NCBI GenBank assembly: GCA_964023205.1
Contig: OZ026842.1
Span: 37,649,501-37,713,500, forward strand
DNA: 64,000 nucleotides
Direction of reading: 5' to 3'
From: Lutraria lutraria
Lineage: Eukaryota > Mollusca > Bivalvia > Venerida > Mactridae
In this document: positions 12,204 through 23,605 of the stretch, piece by piece
Numbering within the stretch: position 1 is the stretch's first letter
Layout of the letters: each line of letters opens with the position of its first letter
Program-made: the position numbers and the translations under genes
Notes under the pieces: model-generated
The model's input: only the letters and a program-made list of their open reading frames with translations
Told to the model about the DNA's origin: nothing
Database searches by the model: none

Positions 12204-15200
12204 GTATGTTACTTAGAGATACATCGTTATTTTTAGAATTGTTGTCACAATCATTCCGAGATTCAAGCCACTGTTTTATTGAATGATACAATTGTATACA
12301 TGACATAAATAAGACGTGACAAAATTTGTTTGTTTCTGGTAACCCGACTTACCCAAATCTTTCACGCGACTCTAGATCTTTCATTTGGCTCGATGAAGGG
12401 TCCATTCATTTGTTTTACTTTTCTACCTTTCCGCGCGCTTTCAAGAACAAAAAAATCACAAGAAAAGCATTTTCTAGATCTAATGACTTTTTTAAATCGT
12501 TTTAGTAAAGTTGATTTAATGATAAAGATCCACATCGGGTCTAAGATGATATTTCCATAGAAAGACGTTCGTTTGGAAGCCATTGATTGACTCGAGAACG
12601 ATATCAAAGAAACAATGTCCAGTCATACAACAAAATGAGCATCTGATTCTGAGAAAGATTTGGAAACCTTCGAATTGAATTCATGAAAACATGAATTGTT
12701 GCATACTTTAGGAATAGTTCATGAAGTATAACTAACTATTTGACAGGGCTTGTCAAGACAAACGTATCAAGCAAGAAGTTTGGCATTGTATTTAATGAAA
12801 AACTGTGGTCTTTGGATTACATTGGCGAATTAATCAGCCTCCAGCACGAGCATAACATAGAGACGAACTGTTTAAAAATTGTCTTGTTACATTTGCTGAA
12901 TCGTTATGGAATGCTCCTCCGTCACATTTCTGGGTTTATTGTATTTTTATGTTTGAACATTTACTGTTGACACAATTGCCATTTTAGCTGTGTTAGATGA
13001 GGCTTGTTCTAAATCATCCGATTGTAGCACAGACAATTCCAAATGCTATAAAGAATACAGTGACTGTGCCAAGGGAATATGTGTGTGCATGGATAACTTT
13101 ATTGAAGACAGTTCCACTTGCAGTAAGCTCATATTTTTTTCTCAACTAAATGCTATGATTAATCCAAGAATATTGACAACATGCATCAGAAACACATCAT
13201 TACTGTCAATATGATTCGGAAAAAAATATCCTCTTTTTTATAAAATGTTTACAACAGAGCAAAAGCGATTATTGTTTCGCAAAGTCTTGCGAATTTCTTT
13301 GTTATGTAACATTGCAGTGCACACGTTACCACATTAGTCTATAATTATGAGGGTCGTACGTGAAGTTCATGAACAAACATTTTTGGATTATATTGATGCG
13401 ATTGTTTAAAAGATGTCATGGCTATATAACTGACATCAATTGACATTTCAGAGGCTGTGGCAAAAAGAACTGAAACATGTTCCGCCGATATCATTTGTCA
13501 GTCCGGACTGACGTGTCTAAGCACAACAAGCAAGTGTGATTGTACTAGTACACAGACGTACAGTACTAAGCTCGGAACCTGTTTAACAACAGACACAAAG
13601 TTAATTGGAGAACAATGCACGCAAGACTCCGACTGCTACTTCACCATTTTAGACTGTAAGTATTGTATAATCAGGTGTGTTAACTTTGTCTCTGTAGGTT
13701 TAAAGCCGTTTTCCAACAAAATTTCAGTTCAATACGGCGAACGGTTCATCTAACCAATTTTCTTGGATTGTATTCTAACCAGTACTTTCTCAACACATGG
13801 AGGAAAATCGACATTTTTGTCAAATTTTACTAGAACGGCATGGCCTGCCGCGACTGTGATTCGAACCCGGTTCACCGGTATACAGGTCTAGCGCTGTATA
13901 ATCAAGACGAAATTAAAATTATTGGTTTGTTTTTACGCGACCGAAATCTCTCGATCTAAAATATCTTAGCTATTTTGACAATTCTTTTTACTTAATCTAA
14001 TCATACAGATTTCATTACAAGCACGTATTGTGAACAAAATTATTGTTGAAAGTTAAAACAAAATTTTACCTTAAATATTTATGACTTCTCGTAAGCATGT
14101 AAAGTTTATTATACTTATTGTAGGACTATCATTCCGATATGTTGGATTATTTGTACAGTTAAAATATGGTACCACATATTTTGACAAACAACTTCTTATT
14201 CTTCTCCTAACCTCTCCATGCGTCTCCTTCCCGCTCAATACCTCACATTAATGGGCATCTCTTATCACATAATTTTTGGGGAGGCTAGTCGAACCATACT
14301 TATTGCAGTGGATACAGGTAATTTAAGGCTATTATCGATATTCTTTACTACCTATTCCTTACTTCGGCGGTAAACAAGACCGGAACTACTTCCGCGATCT
14401 AATCAAGACCGACAAATAGTTCCATGATTTTATGAACATATACATCACCATTCGCCAGCTTTCATAAATTAAAATCCGCTGCGATATATGATTTCATGTT
14501 TTGTTTATATTTTAGAGAAGAAATATGGTTATAATGTTTTAATTGTTTATATTTCCAGCTGTTCAGTGTGTTGCTAATACTGGTACAACGCAACCAATGT
14601 ACTGTAGATGTAAGTCGGGCTACAAGACAGATAGTTACACATGTCGTGAACGTAAGTAATTTAATATCACGTGTCTTTGCAAAGTCGTAGAAAATGCACC
14701 TTCATATTTCCGTACCTTTTCTCTAGGGTTTGACTTCGCACCAACTATCAGGGTCATTTATCGACCTCTCCAGCTTTAATGGCGTAGGAAGGCCCTTGTC
14801 TTCACATGGGAAGAACCATCGGCCTCACATAAACAGGATGGAAAACTTAATCATATGAATGTATCTTTCCGGTCTAGATGGGATTCTAACTCATAGCGGT
14901 GACAGAGGTGCTTGTGATTACTAGTGATAAGCTATAACCATTGGGCAACAGAGGCGCAGTATTTGCGTACACGCGTACACTAAGAAAATAAATAAAACTA
15001 GCTTACCAATCTTGTTTCTTAACTATACTAGTATTATTCTTATAATATCGCTGTAAAATCTTTGGAGGATACCCGTATTCCACAAGGAGGTACCAACTTC
15101 TGAACATACGTTTGAAAATCGATTTATTGGTCAAATTTTCATAGAAGGGTATGACTGGCTGCGACCGAGATTCGAACCCAGATCGTCGAGCTATAAGTCC

Positions 15201-18200
15201 ACCGGACCACGGTCTCTAGTACTTCAAGTATTACATGTTCGCTGACAGGCTTATGATTTTAAAGTTTCAACACTAGCCAAAATATCATGACATTGGCATG
15301 CGGAAAGTCATCGAATAAGGTTTTTAAGTCGGCATATCAGGAATAATTATGTACATGTATATTAATTTGAGATATACTTATCATACATACAGAATAGTCC
15401 GTCTGTTTGGTTTTCTATTTGCAATGACTTTGTGTAATATTGAAGTGGATTCTTTGACAAAATACATCAAAACTTGCTTGTCGGCTCACGCAGACCGATA
15501 CCCATAACATATTTCATAACAGTGCTGCGGGACTCGGGCAGGAAATCTTTTCAGAACTCTTCAAAGATTGGTCATTCAGTGCTTTGGCTTTCTAACGCGC
15601 ATGCGTATTACAAAGAAACAGTAGTCTGTGATAATATCCTAAATTGGTTCCCGTTCCATGTTGCAGTGTACGAAAGATCTCTGTACGACAAGAGTCAACA
15701 GGAGCCAGTTTAATAATATCCCTGACAATCTAGGCCCAATTGGGTAGGAAAGCAATCCAAAGTTCCCAAAATGAAATGTGTGTCATAAATGTCATGTATT
15801 CAGTGCCTTGATTTGATCGTTTAAAATAAAACAAGTATAATTATTAGTACATGTATCATATTGAATTCTCTCATCCAGCATACTTTGCTGAAACATGCAC
15901 CTCAACTGTTGGCTGTTCCTCAAAGATTGGTCTGTTAGATAGTTCACATAAGAATGAGAAATGTGGAACAGGTTTAACATGTGAATGTGAAACAACCGAC
16001 GAAAAGATATCAGCTATGCGAAATGATGAGACCTACAATTTGTGTTTCAGTAAGTATAATATTGCAATAAGTAAGATACTTCAATAAGTAAGATACTTCA
16101 CTAAGTAGGATACTTCACTAAGTAGGATATTTCAGTAAGTATGATACTTCACTAAGTAGGATACTTCACTAAGTAGGATACTTCACTAAGTAGGATACTT
16201 CACTAAGTAGGATACTTCACTAAGTAGGATACTTCACTCAGTAGGATATTTCAGTAAGTAGGATACTTCAGTAAGTAGGATACTTCACTAAGTAGGATAT
16301 TTCAGTAAGTAGGATACTTCACTAAGTAGGATATTTCAGTAAGTATGATACTTCACTAAGTAGGATATTTCAGTAAGTAGGATACTTCACTAAGTAGGAT
16401 ACTTCACTAAGTAGGATACTTCACTAAGTAGGATATTTCACTAAGTAGGATATTTCACTAAGTAGGATACTTCACTAAGTAGGATACTTCACTAAGTAGG
16501 ATATTTCAGTAAGTAGGATACTTCACTAAGTAGGATATTTCAGTAAGTAGGATACTTCACTAAGTAGGATACTTCACTTAGTAGGATACTTCAGTAAGTA
16601 GGATACTTCACTCAGTAGGATATTTCACTCAGTAGGAAACTTCACTCAGTAGGATACTTCACTAAGTAGGATACTTCAATATATAAGTAGGATATTTCAG
16701 TAAGTAGGATATTTCAGTAAGTAGGATACTTCAATATATAAGTAGGATATTTCAGTAAGTAGGATATTTCAGTAAGTAGGATATTTCAGTAAGTAGGATA
16801 CTTCAATATATAAGTAGGATATTTCAGTAAGTAGGATACTTCAATATATAAGTAGGATATTTCAGTAAGTAGGATATTTCAGTAAGTAGGATACTTTAAT
16901 ATATAAGTAGGATATTTCAGTAAGTAGGATATTTCAGTAAGTAGGATACTTCAATATATAAGTAGGATATTTCAGTAAGTAGGATACTTCAATATATAAG
17001 TAGGATATTTCAGTAAGTAGGATATTTCAGTAAGTAGGATACTTCAATATATAAGTAGGATATTTCAGTAAGTAGGATATTTCAGTAAGTAGGATACTTC
17101 AATATATAAGTAGGATATTTCAGTAAGTAGGATATTTCAGTAAGTAGGATATTTCAGTAAGTAGGATACTTCAATATATAAGTAGGATATTTCAGTAAGT
17201 AGGATATTTCAGTTAGTAGGATACTTCAATATATAAGTAGGATATTTCAGTAAGTAGGATATTTCAGTAAGTAGGATATTTCAGTAAGTAGGATACTTCA
17301 TTAAGTAGGATATTTCACTTAGTAGGATATTTCAGTAAGTAGGATACTTCATTAAGTAGGATACTTCACTAAGTAGGATACTTCACTCAGTAGGATATTT
17401 CACTCAGTAGGATATTTCAGTAAGTAGGATATTTCACTCAGTAGGATACTTCACTAAGTAGGATATTTCAGTAAGTAGGATACTTCACTCAGTAGGATAC
17501 TTCACTAAGTAGGATACTTCAGTAAGTAGTATACTTCAATATATAAGTAGGATATTTCAGTAAGTAGGATACTTCACTAAGTAGGATACTTCAATAAGTA
17601 GGATATTTCACTCAGTAGGATATTTCAATAAGTAGGATACTTCACTAAGTAGGATACTTCACTCAGTAGGATACTTCACTAAGTAGGATATTTTAGTAAG
17701 TAGGATACTTCAGTAAGTAGGATACTTCACTAAGTAGGATACTTCACTCAGTAGGATACTTCACTAAGTAGGATACTTCAATATATAAGTAGGATATTTC
17801 AGTAAGTAGGATACTTCACTAAGTAGGATACTTCACTAAGTAGGATATTTCACTAAGTAGGATACTTCACTCAGTAGGATACTTCACTAAGTAGGATATT
17901 TCAGTAAGTAGGATACTTCAGTAAGTAGGATACTTCACTAAGTAGGATACTTCACTCAGTAGGATACTTCACTAAGTAGGATATTTCAGTAAGTAGGATA
18001 CTTCACTATGTAGGATACTTCAGTAAGTAGGATATTTCAGTAAGTAGGATACTTCACTCAGTAAAATATATGTAGGATACTTCACTCAGTAGGATATTTC
18101 AGTAAGTAGGATACTTCACTAAGTAAAATATATGTAGGATACTTCACTAAGTAGGATATTTCAGTAAGTAGGATACTTCACTAAGTAAGATATTTCAGTA

Positions 18201-21200
18201 AGTAGGATACTTCACTCAGTAGGATACTTCACTCAGTAGGATATTTCACTCAGTAGGATACTTCACTAAGTAGGATATTTCAGTAAGTAGGATACTTCAC
18301 TAAGCAGGATACTTCACTAAGTAGGATACTTCACTAAGTAGGATACTTCACTAAGTAGGATACTTCACTCAGTAGGATATTTCAGTAAGTAGGATACTTC
18401 AGTAAGTAGGATACTTCACTAAGTAGGATATTTCAGTAAGTAGGATACTTCACTAAGTAGGATATTTCAGTAAGTATGATACTTCACTAAGTAGGATATT
18501 TCAGTAAGTAGGATACTTCACTAAGTAGGATACTTCACTAAGTAGGATACTTCACTAAGTAGGATATTTCACTAAGTAGGATATTTCACTAAGTAGGATA
18601 CTTCACTAAGTAGGATACTTCACTAAGTAGGATATTTCAGTAAGTAGGATACTTCACTAAGTAGGATATTTCAGTAAGTAGGATACTTCAATATATAAGT
18701 AGGATATTTCAGTAAGTAGGATATTTCAGTAAGTAGGATACTTTAATATATAAGTAGGATATTTCAGTAAGTAGGATATTTCAGTAAGTAGGATACTTCA
18801 ATATATAAGTAGGATATTTCAGTAAGTAGGATACTTCAATATATAAGTAGGATATTTCAGTAAGTAGGATATTTCAGTAAGTAGGATACTTCAATATATA
18901 AGTAGGATATTTCAGTAAGTAGGATATTTCAGTAAGTAGGATACTTCAATATATAAGTAGGATATTTCAGTAAGTAGGATATTTCAGTAAGTAGGATATT
19001 TCAGTAAGTAGGATACTTCAATATATAAGTAGGATATTTCAGTAAGTAGGATATTTCAGTTAGTAGGATACTTCAATATATAAGTAGGATATTTCAGTAA
19101 GTAGGATATTTCAGTAAGTAGGATATTTCAGTAAGTAGGATACTTCATTAAGTAGGATATTTCACTTAGTAGGATATTTCAGTAAGTAGGATACTTCATT
19201 AAGTAGGATACTTCACTAAGTAGGATACTTCACTCAGTAGGATATTTCACTCAGTAGGATATTTCAGTAAGTAGGATATTTCACTCAGTAGGATACTTCA
19301 CTAAGTAGGATATTTCAGTAAGTAGGATACTTCACTCAGTAGGATACTTCACTAAGTAGGATACTTCAGTAAGTAGTATACTTCAATATATAAGTAGGAT
19401 ATTTCAGTAAGTAGGATACTTCACTAAGTAGGATACTTCAATAAGTAGGATATTTCACTCAGTAGGATATTTCAATAAGTAGGATACTTCACTAAGTAGG
19501 ATACTTCACTCAGTAGGATACTTCACTAAGTAGGATATTTTAGTAAGTAGGATACTTCAGTAAGTAGGATACTTCACTAAGTAGGATACTTCACTCAGTA
19601 GGATACTTCACTAAGTAGGATACTTCAATATATAAGTAGGATATTTCAGTAAGTAGGATACTTCACTAAGTAGGATACTTCACTAAGTAGGATATTTCAC
19701 TAAGTAGGATACTTCACTCAGTAGGATACTTCACTAAGTAGGATATTTCAGTAAGTAGGATACTTCAGTAAGTAGGATACTTCACTAAGTAGGATACTTC
19801 ACTCAGTAGGATACTTCACTAAGTAGGATATTTCAGTAAGTAGGATACTTCACTATGTAGGATACTTCAGTAAGTAGGATATTTCAGTAAGTAGGATACT
19901 TCACTCAGTAAAATATATGTAGGATACTTCACTCAGTAGGATATTTCAGTAAGTAGGATACTTCACTAAGTAAAATATATGTAGGATACTTCACTAAGTA
20001 GGATATTTCAGTAAGTAGGATACTTCACTAAGTAAGATATTTCAGTAAGTAGGATACTTCACTCAGTAGGATACTTCACTCAGTAGGATATTTCACTCAG
20101 TAGGATACTTCACTAAGTAGGATATTTCAGTAAGTAGGATACTTCACTAAGCAGGATACTTCACTAAGTAGGATACTTCACTAAGTAGGATACTTCACTA
20201 AGTAGGATACTTCACTAAGTAGGATACTTCAGTAAGTAGGATACTTCACTAAGTAGGATACTTCACTAAGTAGAATACTTCACTAAGTAGGATACTTCAC
20301 TAAGTAGAATACTTCACTAAGTAGGATACTTCACTAAGTAGGATATTTCAGTAAGTAGGATACTTCACTCAGTAGGATACTTCAGTAAGTAGGATACTTC
20401 ACTAAGTAGGATACTTCACTAAGTAGAATACTTCAATAAGTAGAATACTTCACTAAGTAGGATATTTCAGTAAGTAGGATACTTCACTAAGTAGGATACT
20501 TCACTAAGTAGGATACTTCAATAAGTAGGATATTTCAGTAATTAGAATACTTCAATAAGTAGGATACTTCAATAAGTAGGATATTTCAGTAAGTAGAATA
20601 CTTCAATAAGTAGGATACTTCAATAAGTAGGATATTTCAGTAAGTAGAATACTTCAATAAGTAGGATACTTCAATAAGTAGGATATTTCAGTAAGTAGAA
20701 TACTTCAATAAGTAGGATACTCCACTAAGTAGGATACTTCAATAAGTAGGATTATTCACGGATATTTTAATATATAGGATGCTTAGTTAATATGAAATAA
20801 TGGTCACCCTTGGGACAGACAAAACATACCCTTTATTGACAGGTCACCTTTATTTAAGGTTAACTTTGTTTCCTATAATCAGTGACATTTTTCAAAAGAA
20901 TGGCCCGTGCTCACAAGGTGGCTGCTATCACACATTTGAATGTCAACATGGATGAAGGCAAATATGCCGAAACATTCATATTAAATGATTAATTATTAAG
21001 ACGTAATTGTGTGATAATACATTTATCATTTTTATTCATTGTACTATGATATCAAATAAGATAGGAGGTATTTTAACACCGCTTTTCTCTTTAAGCCAAG
21101 CTACCTGATGGAACCGCTCTAAAGAATACCAAGGAAGCTTGCACTGCGAGCAACCAATGCAAATCACATTTTTGCTACCAGTGTCCCGGGGATAGCGCGA

Positions 21201-21551
21201 GTTCATGTGTAAATCTGCGTAAGTAAACATTTCAACATTTCATTCATCTAAGATCTTCTTACATGAGTCGTTAACTACTTTTTGTTGTTTAATTTATATG
21301 ATATCCAGTGCAACAGAGGTTAAATTAATAGTTAATAGTTAGATTGTGCAGTGGGGAAATCATGCTGTCGTATATGGGAGGCTATTGCTGAAGACAGGGT
21401 CGCTCTGAAGAGGTTGTACTGAATACATGTATGTACATTATTTAGTTTACTTATATATATATATATCTTTAACTTTACAGCCAGCTCAGCTGTCAGAATC
21501 TCGGCTCTTGGTGTCCTAACATTTTTGTCAATGGCAGTTATGTTTATGTAA
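12146..21551 (+). CDS. Secreted, probably GPI-anchored protein with five EB/EGF-like cysteine modules (whole gene, seven coding exons)
   Basis: Joining 12146-12203, 12988-13122, 13452-13655, 14559-14651, 15879-16049, 21096-21218 and 21481-21551 gives 855 nt: 284 codons plus TAA, with no internal stop. All six introns are GT-AG and phase 1. Residues 1-19 (MKSLLVVAVVCTFAKLSEA) are a signal peptide. The mature part has 30 cysteines in five blocks (26-64, 74-108, 120-161, 170-219, 236-258). Blocks 1-4 contain a C-x-C pair and are spaced like EB-module or EGF-like repeats; block 5 has five cysteines and no such pair. The end is P-S-S-A then a hydrophobic stretch (268-284), as in a GPI signal with a small-residue cleavage site near 263-265. 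A one-pass membrane anchor is the alternative. Similar mollusc proteins are often named after tenascin or Q/N-rich domain proteins (family knowledge). The function is not known; extracellular binding or adhesion is inference. Confidence 0.85.
12988..13122 (+). CDS. Coding exon 2: cysteine module 1
   Basis: Acceptor CCATTTTAG|CTG and donor TTGCA|GTAAGC, 135 nt, phase 1 to phase 1. It encodes residues 20-64. Seven cysteines are spaced C-x5-C-x6-C-x6-C-x4-C-x-C-x10-C, containing SKSSDC and ICVCMDN. The phase-symmetric exon holding one module is the usual unit of exon shuffling. Confidence 0.85.
13452..13655 (+). CDS. Coding exon 3: cysteine module 2 and start of module 3
   Basis: Acceptor GACATTTCAG|AGGC and donor TAGACT|GTAAGT, 204 nt, phase 1 to 1. 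It encodes residues 65-132 plus one base. Module 2 has C74, C80, C86, C93, C95 and C108 with the pair KCDC. Module 3 starts at C120 and C126 (GEQCTQDSDC). Confidence 0.85.
13770..13912 (-). mobile_element. tRNA-derived SINE fragment in intron 3
   Basis: On the minus strand GGGTTCGAATCAC (13856-13868) matches the RNA polymerase III B box. It is followed by a body with TAAAATTTGACAAAAATGTCG that resembles the repeat at 15060-15225 (AAAATTTGACCAATAAATCG). No intact tRNA fold was worked out. Confidence 0.55.
14559..14651 (+). CDS. Coding exon 4: end of cysteine module 3
   Basis: Acceptor TATATTTCCAG|CTG and donor CGTGAAC|GTAAGT, 93 nt, phase 1 to 1, residues 133-163. It supplies C136, C148, C150 and C161 with the YCRCKSGY motif. 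A second GTAAGT (14610-14615) lies inside the exon in 'gatgtaagtcgg'. Its use would drop the rest of the exon and is a possible cryptic donor. Confidence 0.85.
14700..14960 (-). mobile_element. tRNA-derived SINE in intron 4
   Basis: On the minus strand a tRNA-like head (TGTTGCCCAATGGTTATAGC at the 5' side, then GAGTTAGAATCCC as a degenerate B box) precedes a body with GTGAGGCCGATGGTTCTTCC. This arrangement resembles bivalve SINEs as I remember them; the boundaries are approximate. Confidence 0.5.
15060..15225 (-). mobile_element. tRNA-derived SINE fragment in intron 4
   Basis: On the minus strand GACCGTGGTCCGGTGG (A-box region) and TGGGTTCGAATCTCGG (B box) form a tRNA-like head. The body is related to the fragment at 13770-13912. 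The limits are estimated. Confidence 0.55.
15646..15672. repeat. Short dispersed repeat R2, copy 1
   Basis: TGGTTCCCGTTCCATGTTGC here is matched at 45791-45818 (TGGTTCCCGTTCCATTTTGC), and more loosely at 23259-23288. Only this core could be aligned with confidence. Confidence 0.5.
15879..16049 (+). CDS. Coding exon 5: cysteine module 4
   Basis: Acceptor TCTCTCATCCAG|CA and donor TGTTTCA|GTAAGTATAAT, 171 nt, phase 1 to 1, residues 164-220. Cysteines are C170, C176, C192, C198, C200 and C219 with TCEC. This is the longest module, with a 15-residue second loop rich in S, K and N. The donor at its 3' end is the start of the satellite-filled intron. Confidence 0.85.
16050..20745 (+). repeat. Intronic satellite of 17-21-bp units resembling the intron's own 5' splice site
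   Basis: The dominant unit is GTAGGATACTTCACTAA (17 bp). Common variants replace CACTAA with CAGTAA or CACTCA, ACTTC with ATTTC, and insert ATAT (CAATATATAA, 21 bp). The series starts in register with the real donor: exon end TTTCA|GTAAGTATAATATTGC, then AATAAGTAAGATACTTC, then the regular array. Units with TTTCAGTAAGTAGG repeat the last exon bases and the donor core GTAAGT. The array is about 4.7 kb and leaves only about 350 bp of other sequence before the next acceptor at 21095. Confidence 0.95.
18367..20214 (+). repeat. Second copy of a ~2.1-kb segment within the intronic satellite
   Basis: Rare variants recur at fixed offsets: GTAAAATATATGTAGG at 18061 and 19908, CTTTAATATATAAG at 16894 and 18741, and AAGCAGG at 18302 and 20149 (all 1847 bp). 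An upstream marker GTATGATAC at 16343 and 18474 is 2131 bp apart. So about 16236-18366 was duplicated in tandem and the second copy lacks about 284 bp. Confidence 0.85.
20746..21095 (+). other. Residual unique part of intron 5
   Basis: This is ordinary AT-rich sequence after the satellite, ending in the pyrimidine-rich acceptor GCTTTTCTCTTTAAG at 21095. Confidence 0.6.
21096..21218 (+). CDS. Coding exon 6: cysteine module 5
   Basis: Acceptor CTTTTCTCTTTAAG|CCAAG and donor AATCTGC|GTAAGT, 123 nt, phase 1 to 1, residues 221-261. There are five cysteines (236, 242, 247, 250, 258) with HFCYQCPGD. The C-x2-C pair replaces the C-x-C of other modules, so this last block is shorter and atypical. Confidence 0.85.
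21315..21436 (+). repeat. Dispersed repeat R1, copy 2 (in the last intron)
   Basis: This is a diverged copy of the sequence at 6744-6860. It sits 45 bp upstream of the last acceptor. Confidence 0.75.
21481..21551 (+). CDS. Coding exon 7: hydrophobic C-terminal tail and stop
   Basis: Acceptor TTTAACTTTACAG|CCAGC. It encodes P262-S-S-A-V-R then ISALGVLTFLSMAVMFM and TAA at 21549-21551. Small residues followed by a 17-residue hydrophobic end with no cytoplasmic part fit a GPI-attachment signal. Confidence 0.85.
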
Positions 21552-21567
21552 CATGTAAGTATTGTAT

Positions 21568-21573
21568 AATAAA
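21568..21573 (+). promoter_or_regulatory. Polyadenylation signal AATAAA
   Basis: AATAAA lies 17 nt after the stop codon of the cysteine-rich gene. The very short 3' UTR it implies is unusual; later signals may also be used. Confidence 0.5.
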
Positions 21574-21589
21574 ACTTATGTAAGTTAAT

Positions 21590-23200
21590 ACGATTTCTTC
21601 AAGTAAAACGTGCACTTTTTAAAGGTACAACATATCTATATCCAAATAATTTATTATCATATGACTGTTAGTAATGAAATTATTTCTTTTATTTCTTCTT
21701 TTCAACTGATGATCAGTTTCAAGGATTGTTATAGTATTACAATATATATCAAAATGCTTTAATTGCAGAGTTATGTACAATATTTCAAATATAATTTGGT
21801 TATGGTCTTAGAAGGATGTTTCAAATAAAGCAGCGGGCCGCGACTTATTTTTTCGAATCGGCCTTCATTTACCACGCTATCAGAAGTGACCTGTATATCC
21901 ATCGTCGTATTATTGAAAATTATTTCACAATTAAGATATAATAAAAATGGTTTATTTCTAGTTTACACACTCATTAAAATATGGAATATTATTTTGAATG
22001 AGTGAGGAAAGGTAGACGAAGTGAAAGTGGATGCACCGATCCTCTGGCCCTATAAAAGTCTTGGGTCGTGCAGAAAATTAGAATGGTAGGACAACCAGAA
22101 ATAAGCGTTTTTCACGCCTAATATAAGCACAGCCTATTGTTACTGTTTCAGCTTGATTCTCGAAAAATACTTGACCAGGGAATATTATCAACCAACAAAA
22201 GAACAACCGCTACGAAATTATCGGAAACAACGATTGCATCTAAACAAGTAATAAGTCTTGCAACTTTCCAATGCAAAACTGTACCGAAAATAAGATATAA
22301 AATATACTTTTAGAGATTATTAAAAAAGACATGCATGTTAAATACTAATAGAACTGAACAGTGTTTTGCTCGATTTAATTTTTCTCTCATGTATAAATTA
22401 TGCAATGTACAAAAAATACTTCGGACAGAACTTTACCAAGCTACACCCTTCGGAAAAAGCAACATTATGTTGTTGTTGAGAGGCTATTTGTTTCACTGTA
22501 TCATTTGTCCTAATTAATCTGTAGTGTCTATTTATCACAAAGAATTCTATGTCCTTCGCCTATAAAATTTCTAAAATTATTAAACTATAAAATTTAGTGT
22601 ACGCACATATATCCATCTTCTAAATTTCTTTAATACATATATGTAGAGAATTTTATTTTGTATGTTGTTTGAATATTGTATTACTTTTTTCTATACCTAA
22701 TTGCTTATAAAGTTATACAGTACATACGTAAAAAATAACAAGATAGCTGGCTTATGTATGGCTATAATTTCCACATCACTTTTGACCACTTTCAAACAAG
22801 ATATATACATTGTACTTTTGACTAAATCTTAAGCATTTTGCCACCAGCTTTGACATTATTGGCTTTTAATGTTAGATAATAAATTTGGGAGATATATAAT
22901 GTAATGTTGTTATACGAGAACCAGAAAGCCGAATTTTTTTAACTGTTTCATGCAAAAGTTTGTGTTACGTGATATATTTTTATGATTTAATCATCTTATT
23001 ATTTCATTACACATGCATCAAAATGATGCTAAATAATGCTGACATAATTGTTTGTGAATTGAAATAAGAAGATTTGATGATTTTTGGTAAATAAGATGTA
23101 CTGTTTTTACTTTCCATCAACTTTGTAGCATTCTGTATCAAGAGTTGCCGTTCATGTTTCCGTCGAAATAAACTGGTATCCGTTTCATAAATGCTTAACT
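21590..23200. other. Gene-free AT-rich stretch downstream of the cysteine-rich gene
   Basis: No exon or mobile element could be supported. Confidence 0.45.
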
Positions 23201-23204
23201 CCAG

Positions 23205-23330
23205 TGCTTCTGATTATAGGAACCACAAGCGGAAAACCAGCTTATATCAAAGGAAAAACCTGGTTTCCGCTCCAAGCTGCAGTGCAGGTCTCTAAAAGGA
23301 ACCAGTTTAATCAAAGGAAGTATGAACAGT
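23205..23330. repeat. Dispersed repeat fragment related to R2
   Basis: CTGGTTTCCGCTCCAAGCTG resembles the R2 core at 15646 and 45791. Internal short direct repeats (ATCAAAGGAA twice, GGAACCA twice) are visible. The family is not recognised. Confidence 0.4.
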
Positions 23331-23605
23331 GAATTATGAATTATTTTAATCGTATCATTTCACTACATGCAAGAATGATGTATGATTTAATACTGAAATA
23401 TTTGCTTGTGTACTGTAATGCTATGATTTTTCTGATATTCTTAAGAAATAAAAAAAGGTAAAAACATACAATTTTAATTTTTTTTTACTTCCAATACATT
23501 GTGTTCAGTTTGTCGCGAACCTTCAATACACAGTCATACCATCCACGTGATCACAACTGAGATATCAATAAAACATAGAAATCAGTTGAATATTCTAATT
23601 AACAG

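Noticed and set aside
11751..12765. Similarity between 11751-11795 and 12717-12760 (GTTCATGAAGTA...CTATTTG.CA.GG)
   Set aside because: The match is only about 45 bp with gaps; too weak to call a duplicated exon or a repeat family.
16050..20745. CRISPR array
   Set aside because: The units are contiguous short tandem repeats with no spacers, in a spliced eukaryotic gene.
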